12,697 bases of DNA, taken from assembly GCA_036160955.1 (NCBI GenBank), contig JAYYDJ010000012.1, forward strand, positions 1-12,697, read 5' to 3'. The notes beneath the pieces are model-generated. The model was not told where the DNA came from and did not search any database. It worked only from the letters and a program-made list of their open reading frames with translations. The translations under genes were made by a program, and so were the position numbers. The stretch comes from GCA-2699365 sp036160955 (lineage in GTDB: Bacteria > Verrucomicrobiota > Verrucomicrobiia > Opitutales > Coraliomargaritaceae). Positions 1-7,080 of this stretch are shown one piece after another; position 1 is the first letter of the stretch, and every line of letters starts with the position of its first letter.

Positions 1-31
1 TATAACACTTACCAAAATAAAGTTTCAATGG

Positions 32-42
32 ACCTTAAAGGG
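32..42 (+). repeat. Direct repeat ACCTTAAAGGG, left copy
   Basis: The 11-mer ACCTTAAAGGG occurs here and again, same orientation, at 2339-2349. The two copies lie just outside the P450 and LolA-like gene pair. A shorter CCTTAAAG copy lies at 2365-2372. The exact match is seen; any role (boundary of an inserted block, or regulator site) is inference, and chance is possible. Confidence 0.4.
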
Positions 43-70
43 GCATCCATGGACTTTTCATTGCGAACGA

Positions 71-103
71 GAAGCCCCAAGCTATAGATTAAGTTGGGAC
101 TTC
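71..103. repeat. Imperfect inverted repeat downstream of the LolA-like gene
   Basis: GAAGCCCCAA (71-80) pairs with TTGGGACTTC (94-103) across a 13-base loop, nine of ten pairs matched. It lies 56 bases past the stop codon of the minus-strand gene ending at 159. A second, shorter inverted repeat (GCTGAC 115-120, GTCAGC 141-146) lies between. Neither is followed by a T-run on the minus strand, so this could be an RNA 3' structure or a weak terminator. The rest of 1-158 shows no convincing gene. Confidence 0.35.
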
Positions 104-158
104 TTATGCCACGAGCTGACTTTCTGTGTAGACTAACTTGGTCAGCCAACACAACTGC

Positions 159-905
159 TTAGAATTTTGGCCTTGCAAAGAGAAAATCGTAAATCTCTGT
201 ATTTATGCGAATTTTTTCGTAGGTCTCTATATTAGTCAACACACCGTCTGCGTATAACTCAGTGCGGTGGGCAATCAGTAAGCCATCCACTAATCGATGG
301 CGACTATAACGAATCTCCATGACTGTATTTCCATTACTTGGAATAACCTGTTTACGCATAATATAGAATTTACTTGGATGTAAATAATAGCGGAACTTTA
401 GATCACTGCTATCTGTTGCGAGAATACACTCTAGCTGAAGTTCGGTATCCGGCAGAGCAAATTTACCTAAGCGTGTAAGCTCAACCGTCTTATCACCCTT
501 GAGGGCACGTATTAGATGTCCATCAAAGTCGCCTTCAATCGCTAGCCAATTGATATCGCCTTCTTTAGGATCTATAAATGCAACTTGTTTGCCATCGTCA
601 ACTCGCCCCCAAGAGACGCCTAATTGACCATTGAAGGCAATCGTTACTTCAATGCCATTATCCTGCAAGGTCTCGAAACGGATTTTACTCGGCCGCTCTT
701 TGCTAACTTTAACAACTGAAGTCGACGCATTGATTTTCTCGTGTGTGCCCTCGAGTATAATGCTGTTTAAGCCGTTTGGATGGTCATAACTGCGAAGCGT
801 GGCCGCATGCCGCTGCAGCAGATCGAGCAAGAGTGGATCCACAATTTCAGCCTGACAGACCACAGCAGTAAAGGCGGTAAGAAGAACTGCAAAGACTCGA
901 GACAT
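159..905 (-). CDS. Secreted LolA/outer-membrane-lipoprotein-sorting-like protein
   Basis: This 248-residue protein starts at ATG (903-905) and ends at TAA. Residues 1-19 look like a Sec signal peptide: a short basic start, the hydrophobic run VFAVLLTAFTAVV, then CQA before the likely cleavage. The Cys is preceded by Val-Val, which does not make a good lipobox, so I expect a soluble periplasmic protein. The mature part has the alternating strand pattern of the LolA/LolB/MucB superfamily: a region near 74-100 (KIRFETL, FNGQLGVSW), a GDFDGHLI element near 125-132, and a final segment near 180-245 with IMRKQV, MEIRYSRHR and DGLLIAH. In this fold family, members bind lipids or lipoproteins. No partner identifies the ligand here. 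It follows the P450 gene by 40 bases on the same strand, so the two are probably co-transcribed. Superfamily assignment is by pattern only; function is unknown. Confidence 0.65.
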   Translation of the reverse strand: MSRVFAVLLTAFTAVVCQAEIVDPLLLDLLQRHAATLRSYDHPNGLNSIILEGTHEKINASTSVVKVSKERPSKIRFETLQDNGIEVTIAFNGQLGVSWGRVDDGKQVAFIDPKEGDINWLAIEGDFDGHLIRALKGDKTVELTRLGKFALPDTELQLECILATDSSDLKFRYYLHPSKFYIMRKQVIPSNGNTVMEIRYSRHRLVDGLLIAHRTELYADGVLTNIETYEKIRINTEIYDFLFARPKF

Positions 906-945
906 GGATATAATTTTTTGCTAAGACTGCACAGATAAGCAAGCT

Positions 946-2262
946 TCAGCGCCGACTAATTTTTAAACTAATGGGGCTTTCAGCCTGAAGCGTGAGTCCC
1001 GATTTCACTACTGGCTTAGCCCCAGAAAGGCCCAAGATGTCGATCTTCAGCAAAATATGAGCAAGGATCAATTTACCCTCCATGAGGGCGAATTCTTTGC
1101 CGATACAGGTATGCTTACCTGTGGTGAACGGCATGTATGCGCAGTTATGGCGCTGCTTGTTTTTACCATGGCTGAAATTATCAATATTGAAGGTCTCCGG
1201 TTGTGGCCAAAAATCCTTGTGCCGATGTAATGTATATGGGCTGATGAGAATTAAGCCGTCTGCAGGAATCGTATAACCATCAATAGTATCGGTGACCACT
1301 GCGCGCCTAAACATGAACGGGATCGAAGGGTATACGCGCAAAACCTCATCTAAAAAAGCTACCAACTTTGGCATTTTAGTTAAGTGTTCTAGCTGCGGGA
1401 TTTCCCCTTGGAGCACCGTATCGACCTCAGTAGTCAATTGATCTCGCAAGACTGGTTGGCTGGCAAGTTCACATATCGCCCAACCTAGACTAACCGCGAG
1501 AGTCTCGTGCCCAGCCATTAGCATTGTAGCGATCTCGTCGCGAATCTGTAAATCACTCAAAGACTTGCCAGTAACTTTGTCCTCGCTGTGTATCAATAGC
1601 GTTAGCAGATCGCGCGGTGGCACACTATCTGAGCGCCGCTTGGAAATAATTTCATATATCTGTTTATCTAAGTATTTCGCATGCTTTGGCGTGCCTGTAG
1701 AAAGATTAATATCATTTGGTTTAGGTACTTTATTCAAAGCAGAACAAAAAGCTGGGTTTACACCATTTACTAAAAACTGCGAGGCATGATCCCAATCTTT
1801 AATAACTGCTCTGATATCTGTGCTAAAAAGTGCACGCATTACCACCTCCATGGTGCAGAAGCGAATCGGCATCGAGCAGTCCTCGACCACTCCACCTGTG
1901 GTGCCTGCGATCGCTTGCCACTCAGTCACAAGCTTAGAGGTGGCATCATTTATAATATCTACAAATCCGCCCATACAATGCTTGTGAAAAACCGGTTGTG
2001 CAGTACGCCGCTGCTTTTGCCAATAGTCGCCTTCATTTGTCAGCAAACCATAGCCCAAGAATCCAGTCATAACAGCCGTCCTAACAAAATTTGCGCTCCG
2101 ATTAATCGCATCAACTTGATCGGGGTGATTAAATACATAGACCAAACCATGACCGCTCTCATACGCGAAGGCGTCACCATACTGTGCAATTAAGCGCTGA
2201 ATCAATTGTTCAGGATACTCGGTAAATTCGAGCGTATGGATGGGCAGTTCTTTCAATGCCAT
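946..2262 (-). CDS. Cytochrome P450 monooxygenase
   Basis: A 438-residue protein, a normal length for a soluble bacterial P450, with every core motif. These are a C-helix W81 with QRR and PVF, the I-helix oxygen-activating motif AGHET (250-254), the K-helix ExxR in DEVLRVYP (E306, R309), and the haem loop FTTGKHTCIG with proximal cysteine C386. The loop has His where Arg is commoner; P450cam shows the same substitution. There is no N-terminal membrane anchor or signal peptide, so it acts in the cytoplasm. P450s use O2 and electrons from a redox partner to oxidise hydrophobic substrates; no ferredoxin or reductase gene is in this window, and the substrate cannot be read. I chose the ATG at 2260-2262. 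A TTG at 2275-2277 would add five residues (MSVYI) and cannot be excluded. Neither start has a Shine-Dalgarno sequence. The secreted LolA-like gene follows by 40 bases. Confidence 0.93.
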   Translation of the reverse strand: MALKELPIHTLEFTEYPEQLIQRLIAQYGDAFAYESGHGLVYVFNHPDQVDAINRSANFVRTAVMTGFLGYGLLTNEGDYWQKQRRTAQPVFHKHCMGGFVDIINDATSKLVTEWQAIAGTTGGVVEDCSMPIRFCTMEVVMRALFSTDIRAVIKDWDHASQFLVNGVNPAFCSALNKVPKPNDINLSTGTPKHAKYLDKQIYEIISKRRSDSVPPRDLLTLLIHSEDKVTGKSLSDLQIRDEIATMLMAGHETLAVSLGWAICELASQPVLRDQLTTEVDTVLQGEIPQLEHLTKMPKLVAFLDEVLRVYPSIPFMFRRAVVTDTIDGYTIPADGLILISPYTLHRHKDFWPQPETFNIDNFSHGKNKQRHNCAYMPFTTGKHTCIGKEFALMEGKLILAHILLKIDILGLSGAKPVVKSGLTLQAESPISLKISRR

Positions 2263-2338
2263 TATATATACGGACAAAAAATTGTGTGTGCCATATGCTA
2301 CAAATCACATAAAATATAGCCAGCGTGGAAACAGCACA

Positions 2339-2349
2339 ACCTTAAAGGG
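2339..2349 (+). repeat. Direct repeat ACCTTAAAGGG, right copy
   Basis: This is the second exact copy of the 11-mer at 32-42. A partial copy, CCTTAAAG at 2365-2372, begins 25 bases to the right of the same octamer here. Both lie 75-110 bases upstream of the minus-strand P450 start, so they could also be tandem binding sites for a regulator of that gene. Role unproven. Confidence 0.4.
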
Positions 2350-2386
2350 CGATGATAAACATGTCCTTAAAGAAATTACAGCCTTG

Positions 2387-2400
2387 AGCTGAATACAGCT
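2387..2400 (-). terminator. Short hairpin at the end of the PEP-CTERM gene (weak terminator candidate)
   Basis: A perfect 5-bp stem, AGCTG/CAGCT with a 4-base loop, starts right after the stop codon of the minus-strand gene. No clean T-run follows on the minus strand; only a loose T-rich patch lies further on. It is too weak to call an intrinsic terminator with confidence. Confidence 0.2.
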
Positions 2401-3162
2401 TTAGGATGCTTTACGGCGCCTACTATAGACAGCAGCTGAGCCAGCGAGTAGCGCAAGCATTGCAGCGCTGTGCTTGTTTTCAGGAACTAAAGTATAGTCC
2501 AATAGCTCTTCACCTGGATCGCCAACAACAAACTTCTCAACCAATACACTATCAGCAAATAATGACGCACCCGTGTAAATGTAACTTATCTCCGCATATA
2601 ATTCGACATGATCTGGATCACTGAAGTCGCTAGTAAAACCTATGTAATGGGTTCCAGAACTTGCTGAAGGAAGACTGTTAAAATAGTCAACAAGAGGAGA
2701 TGATGGTCCTGCTAAACCAAAAAAAGTCCCGTAAGACGGGGCTAATGGACTACTAGATGACGCTTTCAATCCATCGCCATAAAGTGACCAATCTGGGTTG
2801 ATAGGTAAACCTTTTGCTTCGGAAGATTTCGATTTCCCAGTAAGTGCTTTAAATGTTCCTTTGCTGCCATAACTTTTACCAGAAGCTTTTGAGTAGGTTC
2901 CTGAAGAACCGGTAGCTCTGAACAACGATATGGCAACATCCATTCCTGGGTTTATCGTGGGAGAAGTACTGCTAATATCATCAACTATTTTCTGAAAACT
3001 TCCTGTTTCTGCGTCAAAGAAAAGAGCTGTAATAAAAGTATCTTCCGTTCCAGCATAATCGGAAAATGAAAGTGTCTCGTTGATGTTGTATGTTGTCGCC
3101 GAAAAGGCCGCAGGTACTGCAACAAGTGACTGTGACAGAGCAAGTTTTGAGGAATTCTTCAT
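2401..3162 (-). CDS. PEP-CTERM-like sorting-signal protein, exported
   Basis: A 253-residue exported protein. Residues 1-22 form a signal peptide (MKNSSK, a modest hydrophobic stretch, then AFSA before the probable cleavage). The C-terminus has the three-part PEP-CTERM layout: VPEN at 226-229 in place of the usual VPEP, a hydrophobic segment at about 232-246 (MLALLAG), and the basic tail RRRK at 248-251. In known systems an exosortase cuts near the PEP motif and the protein ends up in the cell envelope or matrix. No exosortase is in this window. The body is rich in Ser, Gly and Thr; residues about 84-118 form a low-complexity Ser/Lys/Gly stretch, followed by SSSSPL-type patches. I recognise no catalytic domain. 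The start ATG (3160-3162) has no Shine-Dalgarno; a candidate promoter lies immediately upstream. An 80-base gap separates it from the GNAT-like gene. Confidence 0.75.
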   Translation of the reverse strand: MKNSSKLALSQSLVAVPAAFSATTYNINETLSFSDYAGTEDTFITALFFDAETGSFQKIVDDISSTSPTINPGMDVAISLFRATGSSGTYSKASGKSYGSKGTFKALTGKSKSSEAKGLPINPDWSLYGDGLKASSSSPLAPSYGTFFGLAGPSSPLVDYFNSLPSASSGTHYIGFTSDFSDPDHVELYAEISYIYTGASLFADSVLVEKFVVGDPGEELLDYTLVPENKHSAAMLALLAGSAAVYSRRRKAS

Positions 3163-3171
3163 TCTTGTGTG

Positions 3172-3202
3172 ATATTAAGTTAATACATCTAACTTAGGTC
3201 AA
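3172..3202 (-). promoter_or_regulatory. Candidate promoter/operator for the PEP-CTERM gene
   Basis: On the minus strand TTGACC (3197-3202) resembles a -35 box and TAATAT (3172-3177) a -10 box, with a long 19-base spacer. Almost filling the spacer is a perfect 7-bp inverted repeat, TAAGTTA (3176-3182) and TAACTTA (3190-3196), separated by 7 bases. The arrangement suggests an operator. The -10 candidate would leave a leader of only a few bases before the ATG. The sequences are seen; the role is inferred. Confidence 0.25.
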
Positions 3203-3242
3203 GTTTTAAGCAGTAAAAAAGTTATTTAAATCATTGAGCCAC

Positions 3243-4157
3243 CTATGCGACTGCATCGGGAAAATCAGCATCTGCATATCGCAACCAAAGCGCTTTTTCG
3301 CTCTGTAATTTACCTGCCATGCGCTTACACAAATTAAGCGTTTCGATGTCTCGCTCTATATTGATGGTCAAACTGGTGTCCAAATAGCCAGATTCGAGAC
3401 TTAGGCGCACTGTGCGTTCAAGCAGCAATAGATTTAACAAACTTGACTGACCCATAAACTCAGGCGCCACCATTCGCATATCAACATGTCCTCTTGTGCT
3501 TGGTCCTCCCTTGACCAGCAGCGCAGCTATTAGGGTGCCGTTTTTTTCGACTACAGAGCAGTGCTCACGGCTGTATCCAACACTTGGGAACATCTTCTCT
3601 GTATTAAAAAACACATGTTCTTCTCGCCGAAAGTTATATGCTAAAGCCATCTTTCGAAGCTCCGGCAAATCACTTGCTTCAGGCGCTCTAAGCTGCCATC
3701 CTTCAGGTATCTTTAAGCGTGAACTTAATCGCTCTAGGCGATGCATTACAGTGGCTAATTCTAGTACCCACAACTGCTCAGTCTTTACATACTTGAAACC
3801 ATTATTTTTGAATAAACTGCTCTGACTAGAATCGACTGGAAGCTCCAAATTGAGTAAGTTCACATCAATCTCGTCAGAGAGTTTTAGCACTGCATCCATG
3901 AGCTTCTGTTCACGCTCTCCACTCGCATGTCGCGGCAATATCTTAAAAGAAAGTAAAACTGCAGGGGTATCTTCTGGAGTACTTTCTTCAAAACTCAGTG
4001 CCGCTACGCCGATAATGCGCTCTGGCGAACCGCAGGTTAACAATATAAACTCATATCTAGAAAAACGTCGCGTTGCCGCAGGCAAAAACGCAGCTATTCG
4101 CTTTATCTCGTCCGGATAATTACGGCGTATATTATAGCTGTCTTTTTCAACCTGCAT
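3243..4157 (-). CDS. Divergent tandem GNAT-like protein
   Basis: A 304-residue soluble protein that looks like two GNAT (GCN5-related N-acetyltransferase) folds in a row. The first half (about 8-135) has a start-like helix region, a central strand RIIGVAALSF (47-56), a possible acyl-CoA loop ILPRHASGE (73-81), and the typical ending SLFKNNGFKYVKTEQLWVLEL (the 'neighbour-Gly-Phe' strand). The second half (about 153-295) begins GWQLRAPEASDLPELR, a standard GNAT N-terminal strand and helix, then NGTLIAALLV (206-215), MVAPEFMGQSSL (229-240) at the loop position, and a C-terminal LWLRYA strand. Neither half carries a clean Q/R-x-x-G-x-G/A loop, so activity is uncertain. It starts 26 bases after the phosphohydrolase-sulfotransferase fusion gene, same strand, so the two are probably co-transcribed. 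The ATG at 4155-4157 lacks a Shine-Dalgarno. The substrate is unknown; a peptide, amino sugar or small amine are all possible. Confidence 0.6.
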   Translation of the reverse strand: MQVEKDSYNIRRNYPDEIKRIAAFLPAATRRFSRYEFILLTCGSPERIIGVAALSFEESTPEDTPAVLLSFKILPRHASGEREQKLMDAVLKLSDEIDVNLLNLELPVDSSQSSLFKNNGFKYVKTEQLWVLELATVMHRLERLSSRLKIPEGWQLRAPEASDLPELRKMALAYNFRREEHVFFNTEKMFPSVGYSREHCSVVEKNGTLIAALLVKGGPSTRGHVDMRMVAPEFMGQSSLLNLLLLERTVRLSLESGYLDTSLTINIERDIETLNLCKRMAGKLQSEKALWLRYADADFPDAVA

Positions 4158-4183
4158 ATTTTTGCTATTGGTTTTAGGTAGCT

Positions 4184-6934
4184 TTATACTACGTGGGGAA
4201 AAGTCGTTTCTTCGCGGCTATGCCACAATTCCTTGTCGACCGTTTTAGTAATAGCTGCTCGCTTTTCCACTGGCAGTTCAAGGAACGTAGTTATTTTTGC
4301 AGCGACCTGTTCGCTATACCGCAGGCATTCATGATAATTTACCCGCATCACATTCTGAGTTATTCCTAATCTCTGAGCTGTTGTATTAATATAATTTAAT
4401 ACTGTATCTCTGTGCTTCTCCAGGCTTTGCATGGATATTTCAGCGTCTTTTTCCGGACCTGCATCAGCCTGATTTACTTGTAGCATCTTTTTTTGCGACT
4501 GAGCAATTTCGCCTATCGGTCGATCCATCCAAATGATCTTATAATTGACCTTTTTTGGTAAATGACGCAGTTGATAAGAGACTACCTTGACTGCCTTTCC
4601 ACAGGCTTGTGTGATTACATCAGGATTTTTAGCCAAACTTTTTATCGGCTCCCATTCAAAGTAACCGTTAGGATTACTCACATCAGCAGTACGCTGAGAA
4701 TCCGTTTGCACTGTGATGCCGGCAGCGACCAACATCTGCATCATAAGTGAGGTACCTGAGCGCGGCAAACCGGTTACAATTATTACAGGTTTAGAGGTAT
4801 CAACTGGGGGAGTACTCTTATCTAACATAATACTGTATAATTCTTTCGCACGGTGCGCTTGGATTTGATTGTCCCATTGCTCATGCCGTTTTACTGATTC
4901 TGCGCGCACCTTAGCAATAAAAGCTGCACGCTTCTTTTCTGTCTGAGTAAGTACTGTGCCACCTTTGTCGAAATCAAAGTGCTCAGCCATGTAGGGCTTT
5001 AGTTTGTCATCGCGCCTGAGTATTTCCAATTCGCGGCGACTAAAACCAATACGCGCATTTAAATAATTGGGGTCTACTTTCAGTGCCTCAGCAAACATCA
5101 GTTGCGCCTCTCTTTGAGCCTCTGTCTGTGCTAAAATCTGCCCTTTATAAAAGTAAGCGTCGGCACTTATAAACCCATTCGCCAATACTGAATCCACCAG
5201 AGATTCTGCATCGCCATAGCGCTTCAAGCCTATCAATGAAGAGGCTTTAGCCAAATTAATTAACATCGACTCCTCTGCCGTTTGGGCAGCCTCGTAGGCC
5301 TCCAAGGCTTTTTGATGCTCGCCGTTGCGCATGTAGCAAAGGCCTCTATGGAAGGCAACAGTTGCTGGACGGAGCCCATTATCTGCAGCTTGCTGCAAAA
5401 TCTCGAATGCAGCGTCCACTTGACCAGCCAAACGATAAACATCTACCAATTTAAGGGCTATATTTGGATAACTGTCGGCGTAATCACGTAGACTTTCACA
5501 GGTCTTAAGCGCTTCATCGGTTAGTCCAAGCAGCAGCTGGCAGCGTGCTAACGGTTCCGCCAAATGTACTTGCTCAGGACGGTAATAAAAAGCCTCTTCT
5601 AGATAAGGCAATGCCTCAAGAGGGCGAGCACTACTAAACAAGGCTTGGCCTATGTTCCACGCATTGGTAGCACGCATTTCATAGTGAACTCCCCTTGCAT
5701 TTTCAGACTCGAGATCTAAGTAACCTAGCGCAGCAAAATGCGCGAGAAATGCATCTTTTTCAGATGCAGCGACCGGGTCAGCGCGAAAGTGCTTTAGTGC
5801 CGGCGGCATTCCCTCCCAGCTTGCTAACCTCCGCGGCTCACGTTTCTCACTGAAACAATCGAGCAGCACTTTTCCCGGCATATCCTTGCCTGCTGCAAGA
5901 TCATAATAATGCAGTAAAGTGGGCGCGACATCAAGTAGCTTAGCATTTTTCAGCTGCTCACCACGAGCAATACCTGGACCTGCCATCGCAATGATGCCCT
6001 TCGGCCTGTGCCATGCAGCTATACCAGAATCCACTTTAGGAGTATGGCGTGGGCGATTATCCCCACTGGCAAAGCCATGATCCGAAAGTAGTAGACAAGC
6101 GCAGTCCGGCCCCGCTCTAGATAATAAATCGCGCAGCAAGATATCCTGTAATTCATAAGCGCGGTCCACCACATGGCGATACAATTGAAAATCACGATCA
6201 CTTACCTCTGGCCGCTGCGGGGCGCTGTAAATGATAAAATCATGACACACCCAGTCGATAAAATGAAAATACACTGCCATGAAATCAAAGGGGCCAGACT
6301 CAACCGCTTCGATCGCAGCATTGTGGTAGCTATAAAGCTCGCTCAAACGTACGAGTAATTGCTGCGGGCGCATGTCTCGCGCAACCATAATACTGGTTAC
6401 TTCGGGAATAAAAAATTCAAGTAAGCGCGAATCCACTTCGGCTGGGCTTACGCGCAGCTCATCAAAACGAGCTTTTTTTTCCTGTGGATAAACTGAACCA
6501 GGCAGGCTGGGCTTTGTTTCTTTGGCGTTCTTCTCAAAACTACCAAATTGCTCGGATATACTGAATCCATTGGTTTTTTCGGCAGGATGAGACGCAAACC
6601 ATCCTATCACATGCGATTTTTTTTCCTGTTGAGAAAGGATATTCCACAGTGCCTTACACTTGCGCTGATGACTCTGAAAGGGCTCGAGCTTGTGGGCGCT
6701 CTCGTTGTACTCAACAAAACCACTAACCCCGTGCTCGCGCGGATGTTTACCTGTGGCGATCGTATTCCACAGCATCGGCGAAATATATGGAGGCATACTA
6801 AGTAAGTCCCCTGAAACACCATTATCAATCATAGCTTGCAGCTGCGGCAGACGCCCAGCTTCGAGAAGGGGCTTTGCAATGAGCCAATCCGCACCATCCC
6901 ACCCAATTAAAATACATTTTTTCGCCTTTTCCAT
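4184..6934 (-). CDS. AlkP-superfamily phosphohydrolase - TPR - sulfotransferase fusion protein
   Basis: A 916-residue three-domain protein without signal peptide or membrane segment, so cytoplasmic. Residues 5-360 are an alkaline-phosphatase-superfamily phosphodiesterase/nucleotide-pyrophosphatase-like domain of the 'predicted phosphohydrolase/phosphomutase' type. Expected ligands are all present: D13 (GWDGADW), probable nucleophile S52 (ISPMLW) aligned with the NPP threonine, D227 and H231 (FIDWVCHDF), D285-H286 (LLLSDHGF) and H309. There is no CxPxR-type motif, so it is not a sulfatase. Residues about 420-625 hold around six TPR-like helix pairs, including units near 424-454, 524-554 and 591-622. 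After a helical linker, residues 715-905 are a sulfotransferase-like domain with the 5'-phosphosulfate loop GLPRSGTS (722-729), an NPNGYFEW element, and R805 and S813 in DRPIGEIAQSQ, spaced as in the 3'-phosphate site of PAPS sulfotransferases. It may transfer sulfate and process a phosphate or phosphodiester; the substrate is not readable. The GNAT-like gene follows by 26 bases. Confidence 0.88.
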   Translation of the reverse strand: MEKAKKCILIGWDGADWLIAKPLLEAGRLPQLQAMIDNGVSGDLLSMPPYISPMLWNTIATGKHPREHGVSGFVEYNESAHKLEPFQSHQRKCKALWNILSQQEKKSHVIGWFASHPAEKTNGFSISEQFGSFEKNAKETKPSLPGSVYPQEKKARFDELRVSPAEVDSRLLEFFIPEVTSIMVARDMRPQQLLVRLSELYSYHNAAIEAVESGPFDFMAVYFHFIDWVCHDFIIYSAPQRPEVSDRDFQLYRHVVDRAYELQDILLRDLLSRAGPDCACLLLSDHGFASGDNRPRHTPKVDSGIAAWHRPKGIIAMAGPGIARGEQLKNAKLLDVAPTLLHYYDLAAGKDMPGKVLLDCFSEKREPRRLASWEGMPPALKHFRADPVAASEKDAFLAHFAALGYLDLESENARGVHYEMRATNAWNIGQALFSSARPLEALPYLEEAFYYRPEQVHLAEPLARCQLLLGLTDEALKTCESLRDYADSYPNIALKLVDVYRLAGQVDAAFEILQQAADNGLRPATVAFHRGLCYMRNGEHQKALEAYEAAQTAEESMLINLAKASSLIGLKRYGDAESLVDSVLANGFISADAYFYKGQILAQTEAQREAQLMFAEALKVDPNYLNARIGFSRRELEILRRDDKLKPYMAEHFDFDKGGTVLTQTEKKRAAFIAKVRAESVKRHEQWDNQIQAHRAKELYSIMLDKSTPPVDTSKPVIIVTGLPRSGTSLMMQMLVAAGITVQTDSQRTADVSNPNGYFEWEPIKSLAKNPDVITQACGKAVKVVSYQLRHLPKKVNYKIIWMDRPIGEIAQSQKKMLQVNQADAGPEKDAEISMQSLEKHRDTVLNYINTTAQRLGITQNVMRVNYHECLRYSEQVAAKITTFLELPVEKRAAITKTVDKELWHSREETTFPHVV

Positions 6935-7080
6935 TGGTTTAAGCAGGCATGGTTAGCTACAATATGGAGAAACGCCTAAACTACGTATTTAAAATTTAGA
7001 ATATATGGGTATTAAAACTTAAAATACTCCAATTTAGACAGATGATCGCCTGCAAAAATCAAATAATGAATTTAGCTGAA
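6935..7080 (-). promoter_or_regulatory. AT-rich gap between greA and the fusion gene
   Basis: This 146-base AT-rich gap separates the greA stop from the ATG of the fusion gene, both on the minus strand. It should hold the greA 3' end and probably a promoter for the fusion gene. I see no strong stem with a T-run and no convincing -35/-10 pair. Two 6-base complementary segments (GCAGGC 6943-6948, GCCTGC 7048-7053) are far apart and may be chance. Confidence 0.25.

Noticed and set aside
28..87. 19-residue plus-strand open frame (MDLKGASMDFSL...)
   Set aside because: Too short, no ribosome-binding signal, no context, and it overlaps the repeat and hairpin region.
1786..2193. 135-codon open frame on the plus strand
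   Set aside because: It lies opposite the P450 coding sequence, which has all its family motifs. The plus-strand translation shows no recognisable domain.
2263..2277. TTG at 2275-2277 as the P450 start
   Set aside because: It adds only MSVYI before an ATG that begins a typical N-terminus. The TTG has no better ribosome-binding signal. Kept as an alternative, not preferred.
4184..6934. Reading the N-terminal domain as a sulfatase because a sulfotransferase is fused to it
   Set aside because: The nucleophile region is ISPMLW, which lacks the C/S-x-P-x-R motif needed for formylglycine formation. The metal-site layout fits phosphodiesterase-type members.
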